The translations under genes and the position numbers were made by a program. 64,000 bases of DNA from Callorhinus ursinus (taxonomy: Eukaryota > Chordata > Mammalia > Carnivora > Otariidae). Each line of letters begins with the position of its first letter. Positions within the stretch are counted from its first letter, which is position 1. Below, one piece after another: positions 36,375 through 46,084 of this stretch. The notes under the pieces are model-generated. The model made no database searches. It saw nothing but the letters and a program-made list of their open reading frames with translations, and was not told where the DNA came from. The DNA is taken from the NCBI RefSeq assembly GCF_003265705.1, contig NW_020312817.1:50319589-50383588 (forward strand). Reading direction: 5' to 3'.

Positions 36375-36790
36375 AAAAGAACTTTCTGTGATGACAGAAC
36401 TATTCTATATCTGCACTGTCCAATAATGCCACTAGTCAAGTGTGGCTACTGAGCACTTAAAAAGTGGTTAGTACAGGGGCGCCTGGGTGGCTCAGTCGTT
36501 GGGCGTCTGCCTTCGGCTCAGGTCATGATCCTGGGGTCCTGGGATCGAGCCCTGCGTCAGGCTCCCTGCTGGGCGGGAAGCCTGCTGCTCCCTCTCCCAC
36601 TCCCCCTGCTTGTGTTCCCTCTCTCGCTGTGTCTTTCTCTGTCAAATAAATAAAATCTTTAAAAAAAAAAAAAAGTGGTTAGTACAACAGAGGCACTGAA
36701 TTTTTAATTTTATTTCATTTTAACTAAATAAGATGCAAAGAGCCACATGTGGCTAGTGATGGCTGTGCTGAACAGCACAGGTCTATAAAA
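36375..36790 (+). mobile_element. hAT-type short DNA transposon (MER3/MER58-like), split by a SINE
   Basis: CTGCACTGTCCAATAATGCC, AAGTGTGGCTACTGAGCACT, then after the SINE GAGCCACATGTGGCTAGTGA and GAACAGCACAGGTCTA. The inverted AGCCACATGTGGCT motif and terminal GTCCAAT-like sequence fit the group, but I cannot name the subfamily. Confidence 0.6.
36476..36669 (+). repeat. CAN-SINE, young type
   Basis: Perfect 17-bp target duplication AAAAAGTGGTTAGTACA at 36459-36475 and 36670-36686. A full head (GGGGCGCCTGGGTGGCTCAG), the B-box region GGGATCGAGCCC and a clean poly(A) tail point to a recent insertion. Confidence 0.97.
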
Positions 36791-37560
36791 AGTCTCTTCT
36801 CTGTCTTTTCACTTGTACTTTGTTCACTCTGCACAGTTTATATCTTGTCTATAGAGCAGTCCTAGACAATAAACACTAGGCTTCTTTTGGTCCCCACGAC
36901 GTGCCCTGCACAAAACAGAAACTTAATAAATGTCTGATGATTTGATATTCAAATTGAATAGCAAACCTTTTTTTTTTTCCTCCCTGAAAAGCTAATGAAT
37001 TAAATGTAGTTATTTTCAAAATGGTCTTCAGGAGCTGACCATAAAATCAACTCTTTCTCCCTTGTGTACTACCTTGTGCTTTCTAGTTTTCCAGACTGGA
37101 GCTGCAGCATAAGCCTTCTGCTACCTACGGGGGACTCCCCTTTATTGCTACAAACAAGGGTCCGGAGAAGTAATACAGGTGAGGAGCCTCTGGAGACTAA
37201 TCATGTAATGTCCATAATCCACTGTAGTCCCTCAAGGAGAGTCCTGCCCTTCAGGCATACTAATCTCCTGTCTCCCCAAGGGAGTCCCTGGACAACCACT
37301 CTCTCCACTCCTACAAACGCCCTTTTCCCCTCCAGCCGGGTACGAGGAGCTCCACCTCCTCCCCAAAGCGTTGCTTAACCCACACCCGCTGGGAATAAGG
37401 ACTCTCGGAACAGCTGGTGTAATTCAAAAGGCCCGGGACCCACAGAGAGGGGGAAACAAGAAAGGTCTTTGCCATAAAGAATGGGAGACTTGGCGTAGTC
37501 AGCCAGAACCTGGGAAAGAATGGAGGCCCAGGACGTGAGACGGCCCCAACAAGCCTTTAA
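36791..37560. other. ALMS1 intron 1, start region
   Basis: Unique sequence rising in GC content toward the CpG island. The 104-codon frame at 37064-37378 has no recognisable family or splice support. Confidence 0.45.
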
Positions 37561-37697
37561 AAGCGCGCTTATTATTTGTCCGGCACCGTGGCCTGCAGCG
37601 AGCAGGAGGCAGCGGGGCAGAGAGCAGGCTGAGCGCGCAAAGACGCCCCGTCACCCTTGCCCGACTGCAGCCCCCATCTCTCCCCGGCCCGGCTCAC

Positions 37698-37997
37698 CTT
37701 CTCCGGGCGGGTCCGCTTGTCCTCCGAGTAGCGGTGCCTCGAGAGCGACGACGGACGCAAAGGACGTTCGGGGTGCGCCTGCAGCCAGGCCTTGGCCTCT
37801 TCGTCGTCCTCTTCGTCCGTACTCTCCCGAGGCTGGCTCTCGTAGTTAAAGTGCGAATCCAGTTCCCGCCTCTCCTCTTCCTCCACCTCCTCCACCATCA
37901 CCACCTCGTCAGAGTCCAGGTTCTCCCGCTCCTCCGCCTCTTCCGTCTCCTCCTCCTCCTCGAGCTCGCCGGGCCATGGTAGGTCTTCAGGCTCCAT
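37698..37997 (-). CDS. ALMS1: ALMS1 exon 1, coding part with start codon
   Basis: The ATG at 37995-37997 sits in a strong context (A at -3, G at +4). It opens a 100-codon stretch, MEPEDLPWPGELEEEEE up to RTRPEK, which then meets a GTGAGCC donor (GT at 37696-37697), phase 0. This is the ALMS1 N-terminus: very acidic, Glu-rich (residues about 11-45), then AKAWLQAHPE near residues 68-77. Human ALMS1 carries long variable Glu and Ala tracts here. This copy has broken Glu runs and no Ala tract. ALMS1 acts at centrosomes and basal bodies. The open frame extends upstream to 38102 and downstream into intron 1 to 37572, but the upstream part has no ATG and the downstream part lies past the donor. Confidence 0.94.
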
Positions 37998-38144
37998 ATT
38001 GGTGTCTCGCTCCAGGAGGCAGAGGAGGAGGGGGAGAGGGGAAAGGGGAGGGAGGGGAGGGGAGGAGAGCTGACAGGCGGTTGCAACCGCGCGCAGGCGC
38101 AAAGACCGCCACCGCCTCGCGCGGGGCGCGGCGCAGAACGAACT

Positions 38145-38182
38145 GGGCGGGGCAGGGAGTGAAAGCGCGCGTTGCTAAGGAC
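38145..38182 (-). promoter_or_regulatory. GC box and RFX X-box-like site upstream of ALMS1
   Basis: GGGCGGGGC at 38145-38153 is a GC-box (Sp1-type) motif. On the minus strand, 38171-38182 reads GTCCTTAGCAAC, whose AGCAAC half matches the RFX half-site RGYAAC. The human ALMS1 promoter is reported to respond to RFX factors and Sp1, which fits a ciliary gene. Assignment here is by motif only. Confidence 0.5.
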
Positions 38183-38523
38183 GCCCCGCGGAGGCCGGAG
38201 GTGTGGCGGGGGCTGGCGAGGGAGGGGCGTCACCCTCGTCACTCGCTGGGATCTCGCTCACAGTACTGAAAGCTCACAATAAACCCGGACTGGGCTCCTC
38301 TCGAGGGAGGGGAGAATTTAGTGTTCGACTGAGCCAGGCCAAAGCTGAATTTTGCCCATGCACCGAGGGGAGATCAGACCCTAGGACAAACCTATGATAA
38401 TCAAACTTGCAAACTTAATTTTTAAAGGTTGAGTGCCTGCTAGGCGACAGGCTGTATGATGGGCACTTGAACCCAGCAGTGAAAAATGTCTGGGGCGGTA
38501 GAAAGGTTAAGAACCCCACGCTT

Positions 38524-38728
38524 GGGGCGCCTCGGTGACTCAGTCGTTAAACGTCTGCCTTCCGCTCTGGTCATGATCCCAGCGTCCTGGGATCGAGCCC
38601 CGCATCGCGCTCTCTGCTCGGCGAGAGGCCTGCTTCTCCCTCTCCCACTCCCCCTGCTTGTGTTCCCTCTCTCCCTGTGTCTCTCTCTGTCAAATAAATA
38701 AATAAAATCTTAAAAGGAAAAAAAAAAA
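38524..38728 (+). repeat. CAN-SINE about 530 bp upstream of the ALMS1 start codon
   Basis: Target duplication AAGAACCCCACGCTT (38509-38523) and AAGAACCGGACGCTT (38729-38743). Head GGGGCGCCTCGGTGACTCAG. It is the first repeat beyond the CpG island. Confidence 0.95.
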
Positions 38729-38743
38729 AAGAACCGGACGCTT

Positions 38744-39055
38744 GGAATCAGAAAAAAGTAGAAGTTTGAATCCTGACATTGCCACTTAAAGCTGTGTGGC
38801 TGAGCCTCTATAAAATGATAAAAGGCCATCACACAGGATGGTTGTGATGACTAAAGCAGATAACCAACGTGGAGGACTTGGTGGTAGGTATTATTCATTG
38901 ATTATTGTGCAGTAACTCATTAAATGCTCACAGTTCGGTGAGATGAGTATTATTACCATTTCATATTTGAAGAACTCTAGTGCTCAGAGAAATAACTTGC
39001 CGAAAGTCTCTTACCTAGTAATTGGCTGGCTGAGTTAGTGCCATCCCAAGTCTTC
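38744..39055 (+). repeat. MIR element(s)
   Basis: AAGTTTGAATCCTGACATTG followed by GTGTGGCTGAGCCTCTATAA, then a second block with GATGAGTATTATTACCATTT and CAGAGAAATAACTTGCC, is the usual MIR layout. It may be one long or two adjacent copies. Confidence 0.7.
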
Positions 39056-39189
39056 TGTAGATCCAGTAAATTGCCTTGGCCCAGACCTATCAGCTGATAA
39101 AGGGCAAGTATTTGTACTGATAGTACATATATTTTTAGGTTAGTCAGTGACTTTGAAATGCTTTAGAAACAGAGATTTCCTGACTATTT

Positions 39190-40330
39190 CAGGAACTCCT
39201 GTAAAATGAATAGCAAATTAAAGAATCTTGAGAAGCTTTGCTATTACCTAAGGAGATAGCCATAATTAGAGTCCAGTGAAAATTCTCATGGTATCTATCC
39301 ACAATAGCAAAGATAAACTGACAATGATATCGAACCAACATGGGTGGGGTAATTTTTAGGGGTATCGCCAACGATGTATGTCCTATCTGCCAATGACCCA
39401 ATTCTAGCAAAACTATAAAGATAGAACGTAGACTGGAGCCCAAAGCCTCAGGCCTCCTATGAACACCTCTAAATGGACTGAGTACATTCAAATACAACTC
39501 TTCTTATGACAGGTTGAGGCTTTTCCTTACTGGAGAGCTATGGATGTAATGATAGAAAAAAATTGTTTGATTTTGTATTCCTGACTTGAGAAATCCCAGG
39601 GTACCTCTCCAGTAACAGGTACATACATTTCAGTGATACTGTTGTTAAATAATTCTGTAAAACTTTACCATTTACTTAGAAACTCCACTATCCTTATCAT
39701 CCACAAATTTCAGGAAAATTAAAGGGAACTAATGGAATTCTGAAACTAATTACTGAAGCTCTCAGAAACTCTCAAATTTCCAAGGCCCAAAGTAGTTCCA
39801 TTTGTCTTGATAGCAATGACATCAATCTATTGTAAGACCCACAAGTTATCTCCTTCTGAGTTAATAACAGGTTCCCTCGTGTATTTGGGAATCCTTTCCA
39901 ATACTAGATTCTACCTTAATACAAGTTGATATGACTAATTACTGCAGAGGACCCACACTATAACTCCTGTTTTATCAACAATAAAGCAACAAAGCACCCA
40001 CCTAAGCAGCTTCTGCATGATCGGAAATCTAGAGATTCGGTCTTCTGAAAAAGAATCAGAAAAAAATTTCCATTGATCCTCAGTGGAAAAACCTCATCAG
40101 GCACAGTTAACAACAAACCAACAGTGAAACTCCAAAGGCATTGATCCTTGGATTCATGTTACCCAACTAAAAATACATGCATCATTTTTTTCTGAGATAC
40201 TGGATGTCTAATCCATTGGAAGACCTCAAACTGAAGATTCTTGGGAATTCTCCAGAAGCTGCAGACTACAGAAATGGATAGCTTATGCCCATTACAACAG
40301 AACAAGATTAATTTTCTGATTCTTCAGCAT
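39190..40330 (+). mobile_element. Decayed class I endogenous retrovirus pol (integrase) remnant
   Basis: Plus-strand frames, broken by many stops and shifts, carry consecutive stretches resembling retroviral integrase. The region after the zinc-binding domain is near 39380-39510, the catalytic core near 39510-39790, and a downstream segment near 39790-39900 includes THKLSPSELITG (a C-terminal core motif). A C-terminal domain segment around 40090-40180 includes KGIDPWIHVTQ. I see no LTRs, gag or intact env next to it. The order fits a gamma-like (class I, ERV1) provirus, and no frame is long enough to be functional. Confidence 0.7.
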
Positions 40331-40488
40331 CCTCTGTCCTACCACTAATCTTGCCTATTATGGTTTTGGACAACCTTTATTAACTACAGAATGATTTCTC
40401 TATATGATCTCCCTTATCTTCATACTGTCACTTTTGACTCCCTATGCCCTTCTGCCACTTAAGAAAAAACAATTTTAAAAAAGAAAGA

Positions 40489-40683
40489 GGGACACCTGGG
40501 TGGCTCAGTCGATTAAGCATCTGCCTTCGGCTTGTCGGGTCATATTCCCGGGGTCCTGGGATAAAGTCCCAGTCCTGCATCGGTTTCCCTACTCAGCGGG
40601 GAGTCTGCTTCTCCCTCTGCCCCTCCCCCTGCTTGAGCTCGCTCTCTGACAAATAAATAAATAAATACAATCTTTAAAAAAAT
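40489..40683 (+). repeat. CAN-SINE with small internal duplications
   Basis: Target duplication AAAAAAGAAAGA at 40477-40488 and 40684-40695. The core has extra bases (GGCTTGTCGGGTCATATTCC and AAGTCCCAGTCCTGCATCGG). Confidence 0.93.
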
Positions 40684-40698
40684 AAAAAAGAAAGAAAG

Positions 40699-41045
40699 GG
40701 GGCGCCTGGGTGGCTCAGTCAGTTAAGTGTCTGCCTTCCGCTCAGCTCTGATCCCAGGGTCCTGAATCGAGCCCCATGATTTTTTTTTTAAAGATTGTAT
40801 TTATTTATTCATGAAAGAGAGAGAGAGAGAGAGGCAAAGAGAGAAGCAGGCTCTCAAGGAGCAGGGAGCCTGACGCGGAACTTGATCCCAGGACCCTGGG
40901 ATCATGACCTGAGCCGAAGGCAGACGCTTAACCATCTGAGCCACCCAGGCGCCTAGAGCCCCACGATTTGAGGCTTCTCCCTCTCTCTCTCTCTGCTGCT
41001 CCCTCTACTTGTGCTTTCTCTCTCAGGTAAATAAGTAAAATAAAA
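40699..41045 (+). repeat. CAN-SINE split by another SINE
   Basis: The left half (40699-40781) runs from GGGCGCCTGGGTGGCTCAG to CGAGCCCCATGATT. The right half resumes at 40969 with TGAGGCTTCTCCCTCTCTC and ends in AGGTAAATAAGTAAAATAAA. It directly follows the SINE at 40489. Confidence 0.93.
40782..40955 (-). repeat. CAN-SINE, minus strand, inserted in a SINE
   Basis: Target duplication GAGCCCCATGATT (40769-40781) and GAGCCCCACGATT (40956-40968), one difference, made from the host SINE core. Older-type tail (TTTATTTATTCATGAAAGAG). Confidence 0.95.
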
Positions 41046-41924
41046 AAGAAAGAAAAGAAAAGAAAAGGAGAGGGAAGGAAAACAATACTCTCTGGTGTGT
41101 TTTTCTCAAACCCTGGCTACTGCTCTTAATTTTACAGCTGAAATATATAAGTCTTTTCAGCAGCTTCCACATTCCAAGTTGACAGTCTGAAAGACAAACT
41201 GATGTCTCCTGACTCTGAGCAGAGAACAAACTGGAGTTCTCCTTCAACTACACCACCCTTTAAACAAATGGCTGTATCCTTGAGTTACACCAATATGTCC
41301 CTATATCTTTTCAGCCACTCTCCTTAGGACCCAAGACACAGGATGGTTTGGAGGATGGCCCTGGTAGAGAAAAGGAGATCAATAAGGAAATAACAACAAT
41401 ACTTTAGATGATGAATGACAGGATGCAGATAGTGGCGTGGAGATAGGAGAGGGCAGATGCAAAAGCCACATGGAGATGACATCAGTAGGACCTGGTGACT
41501 GGGTGTGGGGAGGAGGGGTAGGAGGAAAGAGTAAGATAAATCCCCCATTTTAGTTTGGGCAGCCAAGCTGATGAAGGAAATACAGAAGTAGAAACATGCA
41601 GGTCTTTAGGGAAAGGTCATGAGTTCAATCCTTAGCGTATTGAATTTTAGTTGCCTGAAAGATATCCAGTTCAGGATGTTCGGGTAGCAGTTGTGGATAC
41701 AGGTCTGGGACTCGGGGAAGAGGGAGGTGTGGGTGGCTGACAGCAAGCACATAGGTGTTAGAGAAGGTCGCAACTCCGTATAAAACAGAAATGGGCCAAG
41801 GATGGAACCCTGAATAATATGCACATTCCAAAAGAGGAAGAGGAGAGCACAGACTGAGAAGAAACTACCAGAGAGATAGGAAGAGAACACAAGAGCGGTA
41901 AGATAGAGTATGGGAAATCAAATA
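41046..41924. other. Intergenic sequence upstream of ALMS1, no recognised feature
   Basis: Overlapping minus-strand frames of 68-94 codons (41324-41976) show no family resemblance. I see no exon signals. Parts near 41330-41580 are reminiscent of old unnamed mammalian repeats. Confidence 0.4.
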
Positions 41925-42445
41925 CAGTTGACTCTGAAGCAACACAGGTCTGGACTGCACAGATCCACTTATACACGGATTTTGGGGGGGTAAATACAGT
42001 ACAGTACTATAAAAGTACTTTCTCTTCTTTATGATTTTCTTGATAACACTTTCTATTCGCCAGCTTACTTCATTGTAAGAATACAATACATAATACATAG
42101 AACATAAAAAATACGTGTTGATTTTTTTTTAGATTTTATTTATTTGTCAGAGAGAGAGAGAGAGAGCACAAGCAGGAGGAGTGGCAGGCAGAGAGGCAGA
42201 GGGAGAAGCAGGCTCCCCGCCAAGCAAGGAGCCCTATATGCTACTCTATCCCAGGACGCTTAACCAACTGAGCCACCCAGGTATCCCCAAAATATGTGTT
42301 AACTGATTAGGTTATCAATAACACTCCTTCTGATCAGCAGTAGGCTATTAGTAGTTAAGTTTTTGAGGAGTCAAGTCATACATTGATTTTCAACTGCGTG
42401 GTGGGGAGGCTCCCCTAATCCCAGCATTGTTCCAGGGTCAACTAT
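41925..42445 (+). mobile_element. MER2-type Tigger-related DNA transposon, split by a SINE
   Basis: It starts CAGTTGACTCTGAAGCAACA and ends CCAGGGTCAACTATA, giving matching inverted ends. The interior reads GATCCACTTATACACGGATT, AGCTTACTTCATTGTAAGAA and TAGGCTATTAGTAGTTAAGT. Non-coding and fossil. Confidence 0.85.
42120..42288 (-). repeat. CAN-SINE, minus strand, internally deleted, in MER2
   Basis: Target duplication AAAATACGTGTT (42108-42119) and AAAATATGTGTT (42289-42300). About 32 bp are missing between ATCCCAGGAC and GCTTAACCAACTGAGCC. Confidence 0.94.
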
Positions 42446-42999
42446 AGTTTTAAGATGGAAGAGGCCAAAAGCATCAAATGCAACAGAAAGACAAAATAAG
42501 AACTGAAAAGCACCTAATGAAATTGACATTAAAGAATTATTGGTAACTTGCACAAGAAATTATTTTGCTGGAATGGTGGACTCCAGATGCAACAGTTGGG
42601 AAATGATTGGAGGTGAGGAAGGTAAGACATTGAGTATAGAAAGGAGGATTTTGGTCATGAAAAGAAAAAAAAAAGGAATAAGGTAGTAGCTAGAACAGGA
42701 AAGAAACCATGACAAGAGTTTTGTTTTGTTTTTTAATATGGACTACAACTGAGTTTATTACTATGCTGAGAAGATTGACCCAAAGGAAAAAAGGACATTG
42801 AAGCTAGAAAACAAAAAGATAATTGATAAAAGCAGAGAGGATGACAGGGGATTCAAGTGGAAGGATTACCCTCAAATAGAAGTATGACTTTCTCATAGAG
42901 GAGAGAGAAGACAGGTATCAACAAAGATCTTTTGCTCAGGCAACTGGAGCAAGAAGTTGACTGAATTCATGTTCCCTGGTTTTTATTCATGTTAATCAA
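42446..42999. other. Intergenic, no recognised feature
   Basis: Purine-rich unique-looking sequence. No supported frame or named repeat. Confidence 0.4.
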
Positions 43000-43188
43000 A
43001 ATGTGGTCTGCAGACCATCTTCATTAGAGTCACCTGAAGTATATGTTTTATGAAGAATCCCAGCTGCTATCACCCAGAGAATAAGATTTAGGAAGTCTGG
43101 GTTGGTGCCCAGGAATCTGATCTTTAAACTAGCACTTGATACCTCTGACCCCCAAGTAATGTTGATGCACCATAATGGTTGAGAACCA
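43000..43188 (+). mobile_element. hAT-type element (MER5/MER20-like)
   Basis: AATGTGGTCTGCAGACCATC, GAATCCCAGCTGCTATCACC, AGGAATCTGATCTTTAAACT and the end AATGGTTGAGAACCACTC, a typical Charlie-derived short element. Confidence 0.75.
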
Positions 43189-43377
43189 CTCCCTTCTTTT
43201 CTCTGTGCAATATCAAGGACAATACAGTGCTTCTCCACCAACTATAGAAAATCTTCCCCCTACCTGCCACCTAGCAGCCAAGGCATGGACATGTGGCCTA
43301 GATTGACACCTGTGGATGTTCCCATGTGTGACTCTGACACTTAAGGGAGTGAAACAGAAACAATTCAGAACTGTACT

Positions 43378-43507
43378 ACTCAAAAGCATAGTCTGGGGAC
43401 TGGTAGCATCACCTGAGAAGTTCTTAGAAATGTGAACTCTCAGGCCCTGTTCGGACCTCCAAACCTGTACTTTAACAAAATACCCAGATGGCTCAGAGGC
43501 ACATTAA
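43378..43507 (+). mobile_element. hAT-type element fragment (MER5/MER20-like)
   Basis: GCATAGTCTGGGGACTGGTA, TTAGAAATGTGAACTCTCAG and GTACTTTAACAAAATACCCA. A second, shorter copy of the kind of element found at 43000-43188, without its terminal repeats. Confidence 0.65.
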
Positions 43508-43578
43508 AGCCCCAAAATGATAGAAATTTCAAGAGGTTCTTGTCTCCCTGAACTGCAGGGTAAAGAAATGGGTTGGGT

Positions 43579-43786
43579 TGGGGCACCTGAGTGACTTGGT
43601 CAGTTAGGCAGCTAACTCTCGATTTCAGCTCAGGTTATGATCTCAGGGTCATGAGATCGTGCCCCACGTCAGGCTCCATGCTCAGCACGAGTCAGCTTGA
43701 GATTCTCTCTCTGCCTCTCTCTTGCCCTTCTCCCTGCTCGTGCTCCCACCCTCTCAAATAAATAAATAAAAATTAACCAAAAAAAA
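43579..43786 (+). repeat. CAN-SINE, older variant
   Basis: Head GGGGCACCTGAGTGACTTGG, core TCAGGGTCATGAGATCGTGC, tail TCAAATAAATAAATAAAAAT. Confidence 0.9.
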
Positions 43787-44802
43787 GAGTTCAGCAGTAG
43801 CAACAAACAAGGGAACATGACCTCAGTCATGGGTTCTGTTCTCCAGTGTTCCTTGGTTCTTGCCTTTCTTGGTCAGCTACTCATACTCAGTGCAGGTAAA
43901 AATCACAAAATCTCAGCAATTTATAATAAAAAGTGCTGTTTCTTGCTCATGCACCAGCTGGTTGTCTGGAGATAATCTGTTTCAGGCTGCAGTATATGAG
44001 TTAGTTGGGGTGACTATAGTCCACAAGTCTTCCATTCTTTGGGGACCAGCCCATTACTCAAAGAATGCTCCTTCCGTGAGGGAGGTAGGAAGAAGCTCTC
44101 AAAAGTGAGTGGAAACACAAATGCCTCTTAAGGCCACAGTCACATTGTCACTTTCTCCCATACATCATTGCCCAAAGCACCTCACATGGCTAAATTTGAC
44201 ATCTTATCTCTCCTATGGAGGTTGATGGAATACAGGAAATAAATATTTACTGAATGATGAACCTAACATACAATACCACCCCTTTTCGAAGCCTAAGCCT
44301 CGTTTCCAGCTTCCCCACTGGTTCTATGGGTCCCACAATATCCTTCTAGTAAGTTCCTTTTCTGCCGAAGTTAGCCAGCATCAGCTTCTGTCAGTTGAGA
44401 CCAAAACCTGTCACTGATCCACAGAAGGAAGTGTAGGCCAAATAGGGGAGAAGGTAGAGAGCCCCAGGATGCAGCTGTCAGACTCAGAGAAAAAGCACTG
44501 AGAGACTATATGCACAAGATGGTTAGACAAATAAAGGGATGAATGGAGAAATAGGAGGTCTTGGCTGGAGACCAAAATATTGCAGTTGTAAAGGTCCAAG
44601 ATTTGGCTACAGGAGTTTAAAATGCCCAAGGTGTGGCTACAGGAGAAAGTTCCTGAAATAAGTCTCCCCGTGTATTTATTAAAAACCCCTGGGATAGAAA
44701 CAGAGCTGAATGAGAAAGAAGGTGAGTCAGGTGCCACATTCTTTCTGCACATTATCCAGATAAGTCACAAGGAGGACCATGTGGACATCAAAGGGACAGA
44801 GA
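43787..44802. other. Intergenic, probable old LTR-like sequence, not named
   Basis: Around 43895-44200 and 44330-44405 the text (GTTAGCCAGCATCAGCTTCT; TGAGACCAAAACCTGTCACTG) resembles old mammalian LTR ends, but I cannot fix the family or borders. Frames at 43860-44108, 44411-44752 and 44622-44882 show no known protein. Confidence 0.35.
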
Positions 44803-44996
44803 GGGGTTCCTGGGTAGCTCAGCTGGTTGAGCAGCTGAGTCTCGATCTCAGCTCAAGTCATGATCTCTCAGTCCTGAGATAGAGCTCTGTGTCAGGCTCT
44901 GTGCTCAGCAGGGAGTTGGCTTGGGATTCTCTCTTCCTCTCCCTCCCACTCCCACTCACTCTCTCTCTCAAATAAATAAAATATTTTTTTAAAAAG
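44803..44996 (+). repeat. CAN-SINE, first of a tandem pair
   Basis: Older variant: GGGGTTCCTGGGTAGCTCAG, GATCTCTCAGTCCTGAGATA, tail AAATAAATAAAATATTTTTT. Confidence 0.9.
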
Positions 44997-45002
44997 GAGC
45001 GG

Positions 45003-45213
45003 CAGCGCCTGGGTGGCTCAGTCAGTTAAGCGTCTGCCTTCAGCTCAGATCAAGATCCCAGGGTCCTGGGATCAAACCCCACGTCTGACTCTCTGCTCAG
45101 CAGGGAGCCTGCTTCTCCCTCTCCCTCTGCCTGCCACTCCCCCTACTTGTGCACACTCTCTCTCTCTTTTTCTGTCAAATAAATAAAGAAAATCTTAAAA
45201 AAAAAAAAAAAGG
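45003..45213 (+). repeat. CAN-SINE, second of a tandem pair
   Basis: GCAGCGCCTGGGTGGCTCAG to a pure A-run at 45197-45211. It lies 6 bp beyond the previous SINE tail, probably inserted into it. Confidence 0.93.
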
Positions 45214-45239
45214 AGGGGAGGGGCCGGAAGGAAAGGAAG

Positions 45240-45450
45240 CCTAAGGCTTGTTGAGCACCAAGCACTGTGATGGGTATTTTATAATAATTGTCTCTTCTAA
45301 TCTTCACAACAATTCAGCAAAGCATTTTACAGATGAGGACATCAAGGTTCAGATAAGTTAAATCATTTTCCCAATATAACCCAGCCAGTAAGAGGGGGTG
45401 CAATGTAGCTTTAAGCCCAGTTTGTCTGACTACATGGTCCATGATCCTTC
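45240..45450 (+). repeat. MIR element
   Basis: GAGCACCAAGCACTGTGATG, TTTACAGATGAGGACATCAA, AAATCATTTTCCCAATATAA and GCCCAGTTTGTCTGACTACA follow the MIR consensus order. Confidence 0.8.
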
Positions 45451-45712
45451 CTGTTGAACCATACAGTGTAGAAGCTTCCAGTGGAGTAGTATGAGCAGGC
45501 ACAACACAAATCCTAGCCCTCTTTTAAGCGGAACATAGGAAACTCAACTTCCCTTGCAGAAGCTGCAAGGACAGCTGTATCCTCAGGAGCAAGCTAGGTG
45601 TCAGTTAAGGATGGGTTGAGGTAAGAGGCTGTGGGGGCAGGGAAGTTTGTCTACAATTTTAGCACAGGTTTGGAGGAAGGAGGTCAGCATTGAAGGACAA
45701 GCCAAAGAAGAC

Positions 45713-45907
45713 TTAAAAAAATGTTTTTTTAATTTATTTATTTGACAGAGTGTGAGAGAGCACAAGCAGGGGGAACGGCAGAGGCAGAGGGAGAAGCAGG
45801 CTCCCTGCTCAGCAGGGAGCCCAATGCAGGGCTCGATCCCAGGACTCTGGGACCATGCCCTGAGCCAAAGGCAGACACTTAACCAACTGAGACACCCAGG
45901 CGCCTCT
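45713..45907 (-). repeat. CAN-SINE, minus strand
   Basis: Perfect target duplication AGCCAAAGAAGAC at 45700-45712 and 45908-45920. Confidence 0.96.
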
Positions 45908-46084
45908 AGCCAAAGAAGACGTGCAGAAATGTGCAGATGAAAGCCTTGTAGCAAGGGGAAATTAAAAGAGTTTGCATTCTTTTATGTGGCTGAGGATGAA
46001 ACTTAAAAGATATGGAACGAGTTTCCATGATAGACCATTCTCTACAGGGGAACAAGAGTGATCAGTCCAGTTAAATAATTAATC

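Larger units (their letters stand above)
37560..38270. promoter_or_regulatory. ALMS1: CpG island over ALMS1 exon 1 and promoter
   Basis: GC- and CpG-rich compared with the AT-rich surroundings. It covers the start of intron 1, exon 1, the 5' UTR and the upstream promoter. No TATA box is evident on the minus strand, as expected for a broadly expressed gene. A purine-rich block (about 38027-38068, pyrimidine-rich on the ALMS1 strand) lies in the likely 5' UTR. Confidence 0.85.

Noticed and set aside
36476..36669. tRNA-Lys genes at the heads of SINEs
   Set aside because: A-box and B-box-like sequences are present because the SINE derives from a tRNA, but the tRNA fold is not intact and every copy continues into the SINE body and tail.
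37572..38102. A 176-codon single-exon protein
   Set aside because: Only 37698-37997 is coding. The upstream extension has no ATG, and the downstream part lies past a clear GTGAGC splice donor.
41606..41976. Overlapping minus-strand frames of 68-94 codons
   Set aside because: They have no recognisable family and no splice or promoter signals, and the overlapping frames shift relative to each other.
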